Notes: generated by a model not told the origin, from the sequence alone. A DNA stretch of 64,000 nucleotides from Cheilinus undulatus (GCF_018320785.1 NW_024571693.1:46001-110000); one strand, 5' to 3'. Positions 53,239-64,000 are shown, numbered from the stretch's first letter. Numbers and translations are program-made.

Positions 53239-55261
53239 CGTCTCCTTCTCCTTGCTGCTTTTGTTTGTCTAAGACAGAGAAAAGCATGTTGTAAATCAGT
53301 CATTCATAATGTTATCATCATTAAACATTAATCATGCTTAAGCAGAGTGTCACCAAAGATGGATCCTGACAGCAGAACAAACTCAAATATATTAATATGA
53401 CTCATATTACATTACTGATTATATCTAATTAAATAAATTTTTTGTGTAAAAATAAAACATTTGGACAAATAAATCTGGTAGAGCAAAACTATAAAGAAAA
53501 AAAATACAAAGTGACAACAATTCTGCTGAATATTGAAAAAATAATTATAAACAGGCATACTTTGTTAACAAAATGAATAATCCACATTTGAGAACTATTT
53601 TATTTTTTAATGTTTTCTCATCAAACATTTGAAAGAACATTTTGTGTCTTACCACATCATACATATTCGTCTGTGTAAAAGACAGAGAAAAGCATGTTGT
53701 AAATCAGTCATTCATAATGTGATCATCATTAAACATTAATCATGCTTCAGCAGAGTGTCACCAAAGATGGATCCTGACAGCAGAACAAACTCAAACATCT
53801 TGATAAGACTCATATTATATTACTGGTTGTATTTAGTTAAAAGATAATTTCTCTTTAATAATATATATTTGGACTAATAAATCTGGTTGATAAAAACTAT
53901 ATAAAACAACAAAGCAGCTCGATATTTCCTGCTGAGTTTGAAAAAATCAACTGGTTAAACTGAATTATTGTCCGTTTATACAAACTATATTGGTTGCGCT
54001 AAGTACTTAAAGTGGACTATAGATTTGGTGTTTAATACTTGAAAACAGAATACAGGCATGTTATACATGTTAAAAATAAACTAATAACTTAATTGCAATA
54101 TTTAAATAAACTACATTTGACAAATACATTTTTGTTTTAAATTGTTTTCGCATCAAACATTTAACAGAACATTTTGTATCTTACCGTATACTTCAGGTAG
54201 TTCATCTATTTGTGTGTATAAGACAAAGAAAAGCATGCTGTAAATCAGTCATTCATAATGTGATCATCATTAAACATTAATCATGCTTTAGCAGCCCAAC
54301 ATCAACTGATACAGTTGATGTTGGGCTGTATCAGTTTGTCCTGGAACAAATGGTAGAAAAAATCTATTGTAAGATAACTAGTGAAGGATTTTTCTCTAAA
54401 TAAAACAAGATTTTTCATAGTTTAAACATGTTTCAGAATAGGTTAAATAGAATTTCATTACCTTCACCATCAGGAGGTTGATTTAGTGGTCTCATCTCTT
54501 CTTCAGTCCCTATCAAGATAAAAAAAAATAGTAATTACAAAAAACAACAAATAAATCCTGTTGTTTATAGCTATTGTAGTTAAACACCATCACCTAAAAC
54601 AGCAAATTGGAAAACAAAGTGAAAACTATGAACATATATCACAAATCTATGTTGTCAACATTTTTACTGTGGTTATGGTTTTTATCGCTAAGAAGAAGGT
54701 AGCTCAATAAAGTGACTCTACAATTTCTGCTGATATTAAAGAAAAAATACACAGGCATGTTAAAAAATGAATAAGCCACATTTGAGAACTATGTTTAATT
54801 TTCAATATGTTTTCTTATCAAACATTTAAGAGAAAATTTTCTTTCTTACCTTGTAGCTCATGTCGCCGCTTTACTGTGTTTAAGACAAAAAAAAGCATGT
54901 TGTAAATCAGTCATTCATAATGTGATCATCATTAAACATTAATCATGCTTAAGCAGAGAGTCACCAAAGATGGATCCTGACAGCAGAACAAACTCAAACC
55001 TCTTAATCAGACTTACATTAATGACTGCATTTAATTAAGGATAATTTTGTTTAAATTTAAATATTGGATTTAAAAATCTGGTTGAGGAAAACTGCTGAAA
55101 AAAACAACAAAGTGACGCTACAATTTCTGCTTGAAGAAAAATGATTTAATACATCTTAAAAAGTGAATAATTTGTATATTGAACTATGTTTAAATATAGT
55201 GTTTTATCAACATTTAAAAGAACATTTTGTTTCTTACCGTCTAGTTCTTTTTGCATTTTTT
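53239..55261 (-). CDS. Gene D distal tail exons after a second duplication
   Basis: 55,238-55,261 (E-K-M-Q-K-E-L-D), 54,850-54,873 (V-K-R-R-H-E-L-Q), 54,462-54,509 (copy of the 48-nt exon), 54,185-54,205 (D-E-L-P-E-V-Y), 53,653-53,670 (D-E-Y-V then an in-frame TGA), 53,239-53,268 (D-K-Q-K-Q-Q-G-E-G-D). These lie where gene C has its terminal exon. Sequence left of about 55,400 switches from gene C-like intron to microexon-unit sequence, so a deletion or unequal exchange replaced the ancestral 3' end. If 53,653-53,670 is included it would be the last exon. Confidence 0.55.
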
Positions 55262-58200
55262 CTGTATATAAGAGACAGAAAAGCATGTCGTAAATCAGTC
55301 ATTAAAAACAAATGCTTCCTTGTTTCTGCACAAGCATTTGTTCAAATGCTCTGATGGTGTGAGCCACATAAACTAGTGAAATGTTATTGTTTTGTCCTCT
55401 ATTTCTAAAATTTATTTCTGGGTGTTTTATGCCATTATTTAGAGAGGAGGACAGTGGATAGAGTTGGAAACAGGAATGAGAAAGTGATGATTATTTTCAA
55501 ACTATTTTTGGGGGCTTTTACTTGTGTTTGGGAAGAGAATGAATCAACTGCAACACACCAAAGACAAAACATTATTCTTTCAGTCATTAGAAACTGTGAG
55601 AGAAATACCAGAGAATGACAAGTATGTTAAATATTACTTACTAGAGTCCTTGTTGGTATCTGGAGGTCCAGATGTCTGCAGGTCAGGAACCACTACAGAT
55701 GTGAGCTCTATAAATTGATGAAACATAAAAGTACATTGATTTTTAAGATAAAATAGTGACCCTGTTTTATTCTTTTGGATAACATACGGTTGAACTCACC
55801 AGTTTCCTGGTTGATGTTAGAGGCTGCAGCTGCCGGGCTCTGGTTGGAAGTTTCTGGAGTCACTGACTCAGTCTCTATTAAATAAAACAACACAATAACA
55901 AGAAAGAATTTTAATACACCTTTAACACCTGAAGCCACGATGTCTGTCCCACCCCAGCCTGGATGACAAAAGCTAAATGTCTTAACTGGATGTTAGAACT
56001 AGCTTCAAGCTTAAAAAGCTTAAAGTAGTAAATAACTTTAAAATAATGCAGAGAAGGGCATTTCCTTCTTAGATTAAGAGGAGCTGACACATTTGAGTAG
56101 AAGTGCCTTAAATGACGTACTGAACTTGGGTAAACATATTAAGCTGTCTCCCAGAACAGGAAACTCTTCCATGTTTGTTCCAAACTGTTTAGGGTAAAAC
56201 TCTCATGGTTAGGATTTTAAAAGTAACTAAACTAAACTAACTGAAACCCCCTTGGCTGATTTTCTACTGTCAGTCTTCTGTAACTATTTTGAACACCACT
56301 TTGTTTTTATGTTCGGTTTAAGAACATTTTACACACCAGCTCCATTGCTGAGATGTTGGGTAGTGTCAGTTTGTCCTGAAACAAATGGTAGAAAAAATCC
56401 ATTGTAAGATAACTGGTGAAGGATTTTGCTCTAAATCAAGCAAGTTTTATCATAGTTTAAACATGTTTCAGAATAGGTTAAATAGCATTTCATTACCTTC
56501 ACCATCAGGAGGTTGATTTAGTGGTCTCATCTCTTCTTCAGTCCCTATCAAGAAAAAAAAACCCAAATAATTACAAAACAATAAATAAATGCTGTTTTTA
56601 ACTATTGTAGTAAAACACCATCACCTAAAACAGATAATTGGAAAACAAAATGATAACTATGAACATAAATCATAAATCTATGTTGTCAACATTTTTTATT
56701 GTGGTTATGGTTTTTAGAGTTAAGAAGAAGTTAGCTCAATAAAGTGACTCTATAATTTCTGCTGAAATTGAAGAAAAAATACACAGGCATGTTAAAAAAT
56801 GAATAATCCACATTTGAGAACTATGTTTATTTTCAATATGTTTTCTTATCAAACATTTTAGAGAACATTTTGTATCTTACCTTTTCTTTCTCCAAAATGC
56901 TTTACTGTGTATAAGACAGAGAAAGAAAAGCATGTTGTAAATCAGTCATTCATAATGTGATCATCATTAAACATTAATCATGCTTAAGCAGAGAGTCACC
57001 AAAGATGGATCCTGACAGCAGAACAAACTCAAACCTCTTAATCAGACTTATATTACATTATTGACTGAATTTTATTTAGGATAATTTTGTGTAAAATTGT
57101 GACACTACAATTACTGCTGAAATTTGAAAAAATAATAAAAAAACAGGCATGGTTTGCATGTCAACAAAATGAATAATCCACATTTGAGAGCTATGTTTAT
57201 TTTTAAATATGTATTCTTATCAAACATTTAAGAGAACATTTTGTATCTTACCGCCTAGTTCTGTTAGCCGCGTTGACTTGTCTAAGACAGAGAAAAGCAT
57301 GTTATAAATCAGTCATTCATAATGTGATCATCATTAAACATTAATCATGCTTAAGCAGAGTGTCACCAAAGATGGATCCTGACAGCAGAACAAACTCAAA
57401 CATCGTCATATGACTCATATTACATTAAAATTAAATTAAATTAAATATTTGTTTTCATAAATCTGGGAGATCAAAACCATTGAAGAAACAAAAAGATGAC
57501 GCTACAACTTCTGCTGAAATTTGAAAAAAATAAAAAACAGGCATGCTTTGCACGTTCATGAAATGAATAATACACACTAGGGAACTATGTTCATTTTTCA
57601 ATATGTTTACTAATCAAACTTTTAAAAGAACATTTTGTATCTTACCGCCTAGTTCTTGTAGCTGCTTTAACATTTCTAAGATAGAAAAAACATGTAAATC
57701 AGTCATTCATAATGTGATCATCATTAAACATTAATCATGCTTAAGCAGAGTGTCACCAAAGATGGATCCTGACAGCAGAACAAACTCAAACATCTTAATC
57801 AGACTTATATCACATTACTGATTATATTTAATTCTGTAGAAAATTAAATATTTGTTTTCATAAGTCTGGTAGAGCAAAACTTTTGAAAAACAACAAAGTG
57901 ACAGTATAATTTCTGCTGAAATTTGGAAAAACTATAAAAAACAGGCATGTTAACAAAATGAATAATCCACATTTGAGAACTATGTTTATTTTTAAATATG
58001 TTTTATTATCAACCATTTAAGAGAACATTTTGTATCTTACCTTTTCGATCATGACGCGGCTTTACTGTGTATTGGACAAAGAAAAGCATGTTGTAAATCA
58101 GTCATTCATAATGTGATCATCATGTAACGGTTAATGCCTGACAACTTCACAAAGGCAAATGTCCTCTGCTGCGCGTCTGACGGTTCACACCTCCACGTCG

Positions 58201-61200
58201 TCCATTAATTCCTGATAATTGGGACACCTCGAAGGGCATTAACCGACTTATACCATGGTCACTTGCCAATGAAAATGATTAATAAAACTACTAATTTATA
58301 ATTTCATATGTGATCAAAATAGAAAGTTTTACAAAAACAACAACTTCTTTTCCCTAGCAACGCCTGGTGGCTTGACTAATAACTGGAATAGCCAATCCCA
58401 TAACATTCTTAGGGAATGTAAACGTGATTCACTACTCCAGTAAATAGGCGGGCCATAGATACAAAGTCACAACGGAACAAAAAAACTAGTCCGCTCAGCA
58501 CACTTTCTGAATTTATCAATGAAAAGACATGAAGACGAGTGAGATGGAGAGTCATGTGATCAGACTATAAACCTGTAAGTTCACATGAACAGTCATCTAA
58601 TAAAAATCTTAGTTTTAGCAGACCAGCTGTTTGAATACACAGAATAATTCCTCCTTCAGCACGACGAGGTCACAGACGTGAAACAGAGCTGTCCACGCCC
58701 TGCAGGTGCTGACTCTCTGTCAGACACGTCAATATTTATCAGATATTATCATGCTGGTTTATCAGAAGCATTTCCTTTTGGCTCTACAAAGAAATAATGG
58801 CTGTTATTGTTATTGTCCACTAGGATCAAATGTCCCGGTGTCACTTTTATTAACAGCAATCTGATCATTGTCAACATGGACATGGAAAATTAATAAAAAT
58901 AAACTACATATTTGTGGGGAAGACACTATTAAACAATAAAGCTCCTTAAATAAAATTTAAAAAATTAAATGCTATTTCCCCACCAGACTCAGCATTGAAA
59001 TAGATGATTTTGTGGCCAGTAAGCCTATTAGTGTTAGTGATTCATAGTCCCAGTATTCCTGACTTTCTCTTCATGATTCCCTACATCCTCCACTGTCCTG
59101 TCCTCTCCAAATAAAGGCAACAAGCCCTTAAATAAATCTTTTTTAAAAACTATGAAATAACAGCATAAGAAATAAAACAAAAATATATACTGTACATAAG
59201 AGGTAAAAAAGGCTCTTTGATTAAAAAAGAAATATAAAATGCAGTGAGTTTAATAGTTGTTTTTTGTTACCAAATGTAGAGAATCATCAGCCCCTCTCCT
59301 CACTGACACACTGAGTCTCTGCTCCGTCTGTGAGCTGACTTTGCTGTTGTATATCCAGGCTTTTTGTCTGTCTCAGTGAATCGGCTGTTCTTTAAGCAAA
59401 ACTACAGCCCTTGATCCTTTGACCAACAGTCTGTTCAGTCATTTTGAATACTGATATTGAACATTGTTAGTGCTGATGTCTCGTTCAGCGGCAGTACGAA
59501 CAGGTGTCAGTGGAGCATCAAACTCCTTGGTGGAGGAGGTGCTGCGCTCGCGCGCTGCGCCACTGTCCAGGAGAGGTGAACGATTTAATCTCCGGTTTCC
59601 CTCTCAAGAATGGCAGGTGAATTCACCTGATGTCGCGTACATATAAAAACGTCACAGTCAACATTGGGAAGAGCACCGTGCGCCACATAGCCTAATGCAA
59701 GATGGATCCTGACAGCAGAACAAACTCAAATATCTAAATATGACTCAAATTACATTACTGATTGTATTTAATTAAGGGTAACATTTTTGTGTAAAATCAA
59801 ATATTTATTTTTATAAATATTGTAGAGCAAAACCATTTAAAAAGAACTGACGCTACAATTTCTGCTGGAAAAAAATGAATTGATACATGTTAAAAAGTCA
59901 ATAATCTATATATTGAACTATGTTTCAATATACGTTTTTATCAAACATTTAAGAGAATATTTGTATCTTACCATTGTTTTCTCGTTGCATTCCTTCTGTA
60001 CATTAGAAAAAAAGCATGTTGTAAATCAGTCATTCATAATGTGATCATCATTAAACATTAATCATGCTTAAGCAGAGTGTCACCAAAGATGGATCCTGAC
60101 AGCAGAACAAACTCAAACATCTTAGTATGACTCATATTACATTACTAATTGTATTTAATTAATGATAATGTTCTTTGTAAAATCAAATAGTGGGATTCAA
60201 AAATCTGGTAGAGCAAAAATATTGAAAGAAAAAACTAAGTGATGCTACAATTTCTGCTAAAAAATAAAAAAAAAATAATAAAAAAACAAGCATGTTTTGC
60301 ATGTCAACAAAATGAATAATCAACATTTGAGAACTATGTTTACTTTTAAATATTTTATTTATCAAACATTTATGAGAACATTTTGTATCTTACCGCATGC
60401 TTCTCTTTTGCATCTCCCTGCAAATAGTTCTCTTAGCTGCTTTACAGTGTCTGAGAGAGAGAAAAGCATGTCGTAAATCAGTCATTCATAATGTGATCAT
60501 CATTAAACATTAATCATGATCAAGCAGAGTGTCACCAAAGATGGATCCTGACAGCAGAACAAACTCAAACATCTTCATAAGACTCATATTACATTACTGA
60601 TTGTATTTAATTTAGGATAATTTTGTACAAAATTTAATATTTGGTTTCATAAATCTGATAGAGCAAAACTATTAAAGAAACAAAAAAGTGACGCTACAAT
60701 TTCCGCTGAAATTTGAAAAAAAAAAAATAAATAAATAAAAAACAGGCATGGTTTGCATGTTAATGAAATGAATAATACACACTAGGGAACTATGTTTATT
60801 TTTCAATGTGATATCTTATCAAACATTTAAGGGAGCATTTTATATCTTACCACCTATTTCTGTTGCCAGCTTTAACATGCCTAAGACAGAGAAAAGCATG
60901 TTGTAAATCAGTCATTCATAATGTGATCATCATTAAACATTAATCATGCTTAAGCAGAGAGTCACCAAAGATGGATCCTGACAGCAGAACAAACTCAAAC
61001 ATCTTCTTATGACATCAATAAAGTCACTGATTTTATTTAATTAACATTTTTTTATGTTGAATATAAAATATTTACACTAATTAATCTGGTAGAGTAAAAC
61101 TATTTAAAACAACAAAGCCGCTCTATAATTTCCCCAGAAATAAAAAAAGAAATCAACTGATCAAACTGAATTATTGTCAGTTTATAGATTCTATATTGGT

Positions 61201-63788
61201 TGTGCTAAATACATGTTAAAAATTAACTATATTTGGAATCTACATAAACCTTAATTGAAAAATATGCTTTATTTCTCAATATGTTGTCTTTTCACATGCT
61301 TAAAAGAACATTCAGTTTCTTACCCTCTTCTACTGTATCTGTGTCTAAGACAGAGAAAAGCATGTTGTAAATCAGTCATTCATAATGTGATCATCATTAA
61401 ACATTAATCATGCTTAAGCAGAGTGTCACCAAAGATGGATCCTGACAGCAGAACAAACTCAAACATCATAATCAGACTTATATTACATTACTGACTGTAT
61501 TTAATTAAGGATATTTTTGTGTAAAATTGTGACGCTACAATTACTGCTGAAATTTGAAAAAAATAATAAAACAGGCATGCTTTGCATGTTAAAAAATGAA
61601 TTATCCACATTTGAGAACTACGTTTATTTTTTAATATGTTTTCTAATCAAACATTTGAGAGAACATTTTGTATCTTACCACCTGGTTCTTGTAGCCCCTT
61701 TAACATGTCTAAAACAGAAAAAAAACATGTTGTAAATCAGTCATTCATAATGTGATCATCATTAAACATTAATCGTGCTTAAGCAGAGCGTCACCAAAGA
61801 TGGATCCTGACAGCAGAACAAACTCAAACATCTTAATATTACTCATATTCCTTATCTGATTGTTTTAATTTTAGGATAATTTTGTATAAAATTAAATATT
61901 TGGTTTTAAAAAATCTGGTAGAGCAAAACTATTAAAAAAAACAAAAACATGATGCTACAATTTCTGCTGAATTAAAAAAAAAAAAATAAATAAAAAACAG
62001 GCATGCTTCGCATTGCATGTTAATGAAAGTTATAATCCACATTTGAGAGTAATGTTTATATTTCAATATGTTTTCTTATCAACAATTTAAAAGAATATTT
62101 TGTATCTTACCGTATACATCAGTTGTGCTTTCTTTTTATTGTGTATAAGACAGAGAAAAGCATGTTGTAAATCAGTCATTCATAATGTGATCATCATTAA
62201 ACATTAATCATGCTTAAGCAGAGTGTCACCAAAGATGGATCCTGACAGCAGAACAAACTCAAACATCTTCATATGACTTATATCACATCACTGATTGTAT
62301 TTAATTTAGGATACTTTGTGTAAAATTAAAAATTTGTTTTCATAAATCTGGTAGAGCAAAACTTTTAAAAAACAAAGTAACGATACAATTTCCGCTGAAA
62401 TTTGAAAAGTTAGCAGTAAAGAGGCATGCACTTCATGTTAACAAAATGATTAATTCACAGTGAGAACTGTTTATTTTTCAATACGTTTACTTATCAAACA
62501 TTTAAAAGAACATTTTGTATCTTACCGCCTAGTTCTTGTAGCTGCTTTAACATGTCTAAGATAGAAAAAGCATGTTGTAAATTAGTCATTCATAATGTGA
62601 TCATCATTAAACATTAATCATGCTTAAGCAGAGTGTCACCAAAGATGGATCCTGACAGCAGAACAAACTCAAACATCTTCATATGTCTTCTATAAAATCA
62701 CTAATTGTATTTAATTAAGATTTTTTTTATGTTTAATATAAAACATTTGGATTAATACATTTGTTAGAGTAAAACTATTTAAAACAACAAAGCAGCTCTA
62801 TAATTTCCCAGAAGCAAAAAAAGAAATCAACTGATCAAACTGAATTATTGTCTGTTTATAGATACTATATTGGTTGCGCTAAATATATGTTAGAAATTAA
62901 CTAATATTTGAAATCTACAGAAACATCATTTAAGAAATATGTTTTTCAATATGTTGTCTTTTCACATGCTTTAAAGAACATTTAGTTTCTTACCCTCTTC
63001 TACTGCAGCTGTGTCTAAGACAGAGAAAAGCATGTTGTAAATCAGTCATTCATAATGTGATCATCATTAAACATTAATCATGCTTAAGCAGAGTGTCACC
63101 AAAGATGGATCCTGACAGCAGAACAAACTCAAACATCTTCATATGTCTCATATTACATTACTGATTGAATTCAATTAAGGATCATTTTGTGTAAAATTGT
63201 GACACTACAATTACTGCTGAAATTTGAAAAAAAAATAAAAAAAAAACAGGCATGCTTTGCATGTTAACAAAATGAATAATCCACATTTGAGAACTATGTT
63301 TATTTTTCAATATGTTTTCTCATCAAAAATCATTTTTTATCTTACCTCTTAGTTCTGTGAGCCGCTTTGACATGTCTAAGACAGAGAAAAGCATGTTGTA
63401 AATCAGTCATTCATAATGTGATCATCATTAAACATTAATCATGCTTAAGCAGAGTGTCACCAAAGATGGATCCTGACAGCAGAACAAACTCAAACATCTT
63501 CATAAGACTTACATTACTGATTGTATTCAATTAAGGATAATTTTGTATAAAATTAAATATTTGTTTTCATAAATCTGGTAGAGCAAAACTATTGAAGAAA
63601 CAACAAAGTGAAGCTACAACTTCTGTTGGAAATTGAAAAAATAACTAAATAAATAAAAAAATAGGCATGCTTGGCATGTTAATGAAATGAATAATACATA
63701 TTTGAGAACTATGTTTATTTTTAAATATGATATCAGACATTTAAGAGAACATTTTGTGTCTTACCTTCTAATTTCAGCATTATTTTTT
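53239..63788 (-). CDS. Gene D: receptor cytoplasmic tail, array of 24 small exons (5' part off right edge)
   Basis: Only tail exons are in the window; signal, Ig and TM exons should lie beyond 64,000. 24 intact-looking exons, all phase 1 and with lengths divisible by three, sum to 789 nt (263 codons) if all are used. Homology to gene C's tail fixes the direction and family: 56,497-56,544, 56,337-56,375, 55,800-55,874 and 55,642-55,707 are the counterparts of C's 48-, 39-, 78- and 66-nt exons. The remaining exons are microexons of the repeated type. No counterpart of the terminal D-V-Y exon or 3' UTR is found before the LINE at 52.8 kb. The gene may end at an in-frame stop in 53,653-53,670, use an unseen last exon, or be damaged. 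Confidence 0.68.
54292..54360 (-). pseudogene. Gene D broken copy of the 39-nt exon with hairpin
   Basis: The acceptor side and start of the G-Q-T-D exon remain near 54,320-54,345. The rest is replaced by a hairpin with 17-bp arms and a 3-base loop (54,292-54,328) that runs straight into conserved-block sequence. There is no donor, so it cannot work as an internal exon. Confidence 0.7.
55642..56544 (-). CDS. Gene D tail exons of 48, 39, 75 and 66 nt
   Basis: 56,497-56,544 (G-T-E-E-E-M-R-P-L-N-Q-P-P-D-G-E), 56,337-56,375 (G-Q-T-D-T-T-Q-H-L-S-N-G-A), 55,800-55,874 (E-T-E-S-V-T-P-E-T-S-N-Q-S-P-A), 55,642-55,707 (E-L-T-S-V-V-V-P-D-L-Q-T-S-G-P-P). Exon order and intron text match gene C at 32,029-32,935; the third exon is three bases shorter. 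Confidence 0.75.
56881..58064 (-). CDS. Gene D microexons 11-14
   Basis: 58,041-58,064 (V-K-P-R-H-D-R-K), 57,646-57,675 (E-M-L-K-Q-L-Q-E-L-G), 57,252-57,281 (D-K-S-T-R-L-T-E-L-G), 56,881-56,904 (V-K-H-F-G-E-R-K). The 24-nt V-K type starts with TA after CACAG, so its first residue depends on the last base of the upstream exon. 57,646 is almost identical to 62,526. Confidence 0.68.
58125..59697. mobile_element. 1.57-kb insert splitting one conserved block
   Basis: The block text stops at 58,124 and resumes at about 59,698. Inside, 58,130-58,140 and 58,236-58,246 form an 11-bp inverted repeat (CGGTTAATGCC), and 58,820-59,040 matches 9,220-9,440 near gene A. No coding sequence is convincing; the plus ORF at 59,464-59,646 has no recognised motif. 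Mechanism (transposon or local exchange) is unresolved. Confidence 0.5.
59972..63788 (-). CDS. Gene D microexons 1-10
   Basis: Transcript order: 63,765-63,788 (E-K-I-M-L-K-L-E), 63,346-63,375 (D-M-S-K-R-L-T-E-L-R), 62,994-63,014 (D-T-A-A-V-E-E), 62,526-62,555 (D-M-L-K-Q-L-Q-E-L-G), 62,111-62,131 (E-S-T-T-D-V-Y), 61,679-61,708 (D-M-L-K-G-L-Q-E-P-G), 61,324-61,344 (D-T-D-T-V-E-E), 60,851-60,880 (G-M-L-K-L-A-T-E-I-G), 60,394-60,450 (57 nt), 59,972-59,995 (E-G-M-Q-R-E-N-N). 30-nt and 21-nt exons alternate from 63,375 to 60,851, as if a two-exon unit had been amplified. The 30-nt type (D-M-L-K-x-L-x-E-L-G) has the spacing of a short amphipathic helix. Donors are GTAAGA, acceptors mostly TCTTAG or CACAG. 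Confidence 0.68.
60394..60450 (-). CDS. Gene D 57-nt composite microexon
   Basis: Reads D-T-V-K-Q-L-R-E-L-F-A-G-R-C-K-R-E-A-C between CTCAG and GTAAGA. The 5' half resembles the 30-nt type; the 3' half adds nine codons with two cysteines and a basic patch. An expansion or fusion of two exons by deletion of the intron between them is likely. It still has phase 1 and a length divisible by three. Confidence 0.6.
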
Positions 63789-64000
63789 CTAAGACAGAGA
63801 AAAGCATGTTGTAAATTAGTCATTCATAATGTGATCATCATTAAACATTAATCATGCTTAAGCAGAGTGTCACCAAAGATGGATCCTGACAGCAGAACAA
63901 ACTCAAACATCTTCATAAGACTTACATTACTGATTGTATTAAATTAAGGATAATTTTGTATAAAATTAAATATTTGTTTTCATAAATCTGGTAGAGCAAA

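Larger units (their letters stand above)
53285..63912 (-). repeat. Conserved ~105-bp block upstream of microexon 3' splice sites (array in gene D; also genes B and C)
   Basis: Nearly identical block on the 5' side of each microexon acceptor. In gene D copies lie near 53,290, 53,700, 54,903, 56,938, 57,305, 57,694, 60,021, 60,475, 60,902, 61,367, 61,731, 62,168, 62,578, 63,036, 63,395 and 63,812, with partial ones at 54,240, 55,290 and 58,094. In gene C: 33,304, 33,760, 34,462, 35,183. In gene B: 16,742, 18,866, 21,247, with partials at 19,254 and 21,640. Read on the minus strand it runs from G-G-A-T-C-C through T-G-A-T-C-A to a C-T-G-A-T branch-point-like word about 30 nt before the AG. Most copies differ at zero to three bases. 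Confidence 0.92.

Noticed and set aside
53239..64000. Regular repeats with variable inserts resembling a CRISPR array or satellite
   Set aside because: Unit length is 350-500 bp, variable parts have eukaryotic splice signals and fixed phase, and the setting is a fish gene.

Overview
The window looks like nuclear DNA of a teleost fish. It is AT-rich, has GT-AG introns, and carries fish-type hAT-like, L1-like and other non-LTR elements. The dominant content is a tandem cluster of four related immunoglobulin-superfamily receptor genes, all read on the minus strand (5' ends at high coordinates). I call them A, B, C and D. The Ig domains resemble the CD2/SLAM/CD48 family: a V domain without the canonical disulphide (D-S-G-I-Y-T-P-E where the second Cys would sit), then a C2 domain with extra cysteines ending in F-R-C-L-M-M-N-P-V-S. 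Each domain is split over two exons.

Layout from high to low coordinates. (1) Gene D, 64.0-53.2 kb: only the cytoplasmic tail is visible, as 24 intact-looking small exons of 18-75 nt, one unit every 0.35-0.5 kb. The array runs off the right edge. Its 3' end is cut by a LINE (52.8-50.2 kb), and the terminal exon found in gene C is missing. (2) A spacer rich in transposons, 50-46.2 kb. (3) Gene C, 46,139-31,535: a complete 14-exon model (signal, V, C2, TM, tail; 358 codons). Two of its introns' worth of sequence are filled by nested DNA transposons. (4) Gene B, 28,046-14,554: a complete model (signal, V, V, C2, TM, tail; 457 codons if all exons are used). It has lost one C2 domain, and a 2.38-kb tandem duplication in the tail copied two microexons plus a transposon. 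(5) Gene A, 11,921 to beyond the left edge: signal exon followed by V-C2-V-C2-V-C2-V, expanded by a 1.68-kb tandem duplication. On the plus strand in or next to gene A are two small fragments: an unidentified three-exon coding segment (9,041-9,739) and a THAP-like first exon (12,084) head-to-head with gene A.

The most unusual feature is the tail design. After the TM exon every exon is phase 1 at both ends and a multiple of three in length (15, 18, 21, 24, 30, 39, 48, 57, 63, 66, 75 or 78 nt), so any subset can be joined without losing frame. Most microexons share a nearly invariant intronic block of about 105 bp just upstream of the 3' splice site, in at least 25 copies over three genes, while the exons themselves differ. 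This looks like a combinatorial microexon cassette array for a receptor tail. Splicing itself was not observed; all exon calls come from splice-site reading, frame consistency and comparison between paralogues inside the window.
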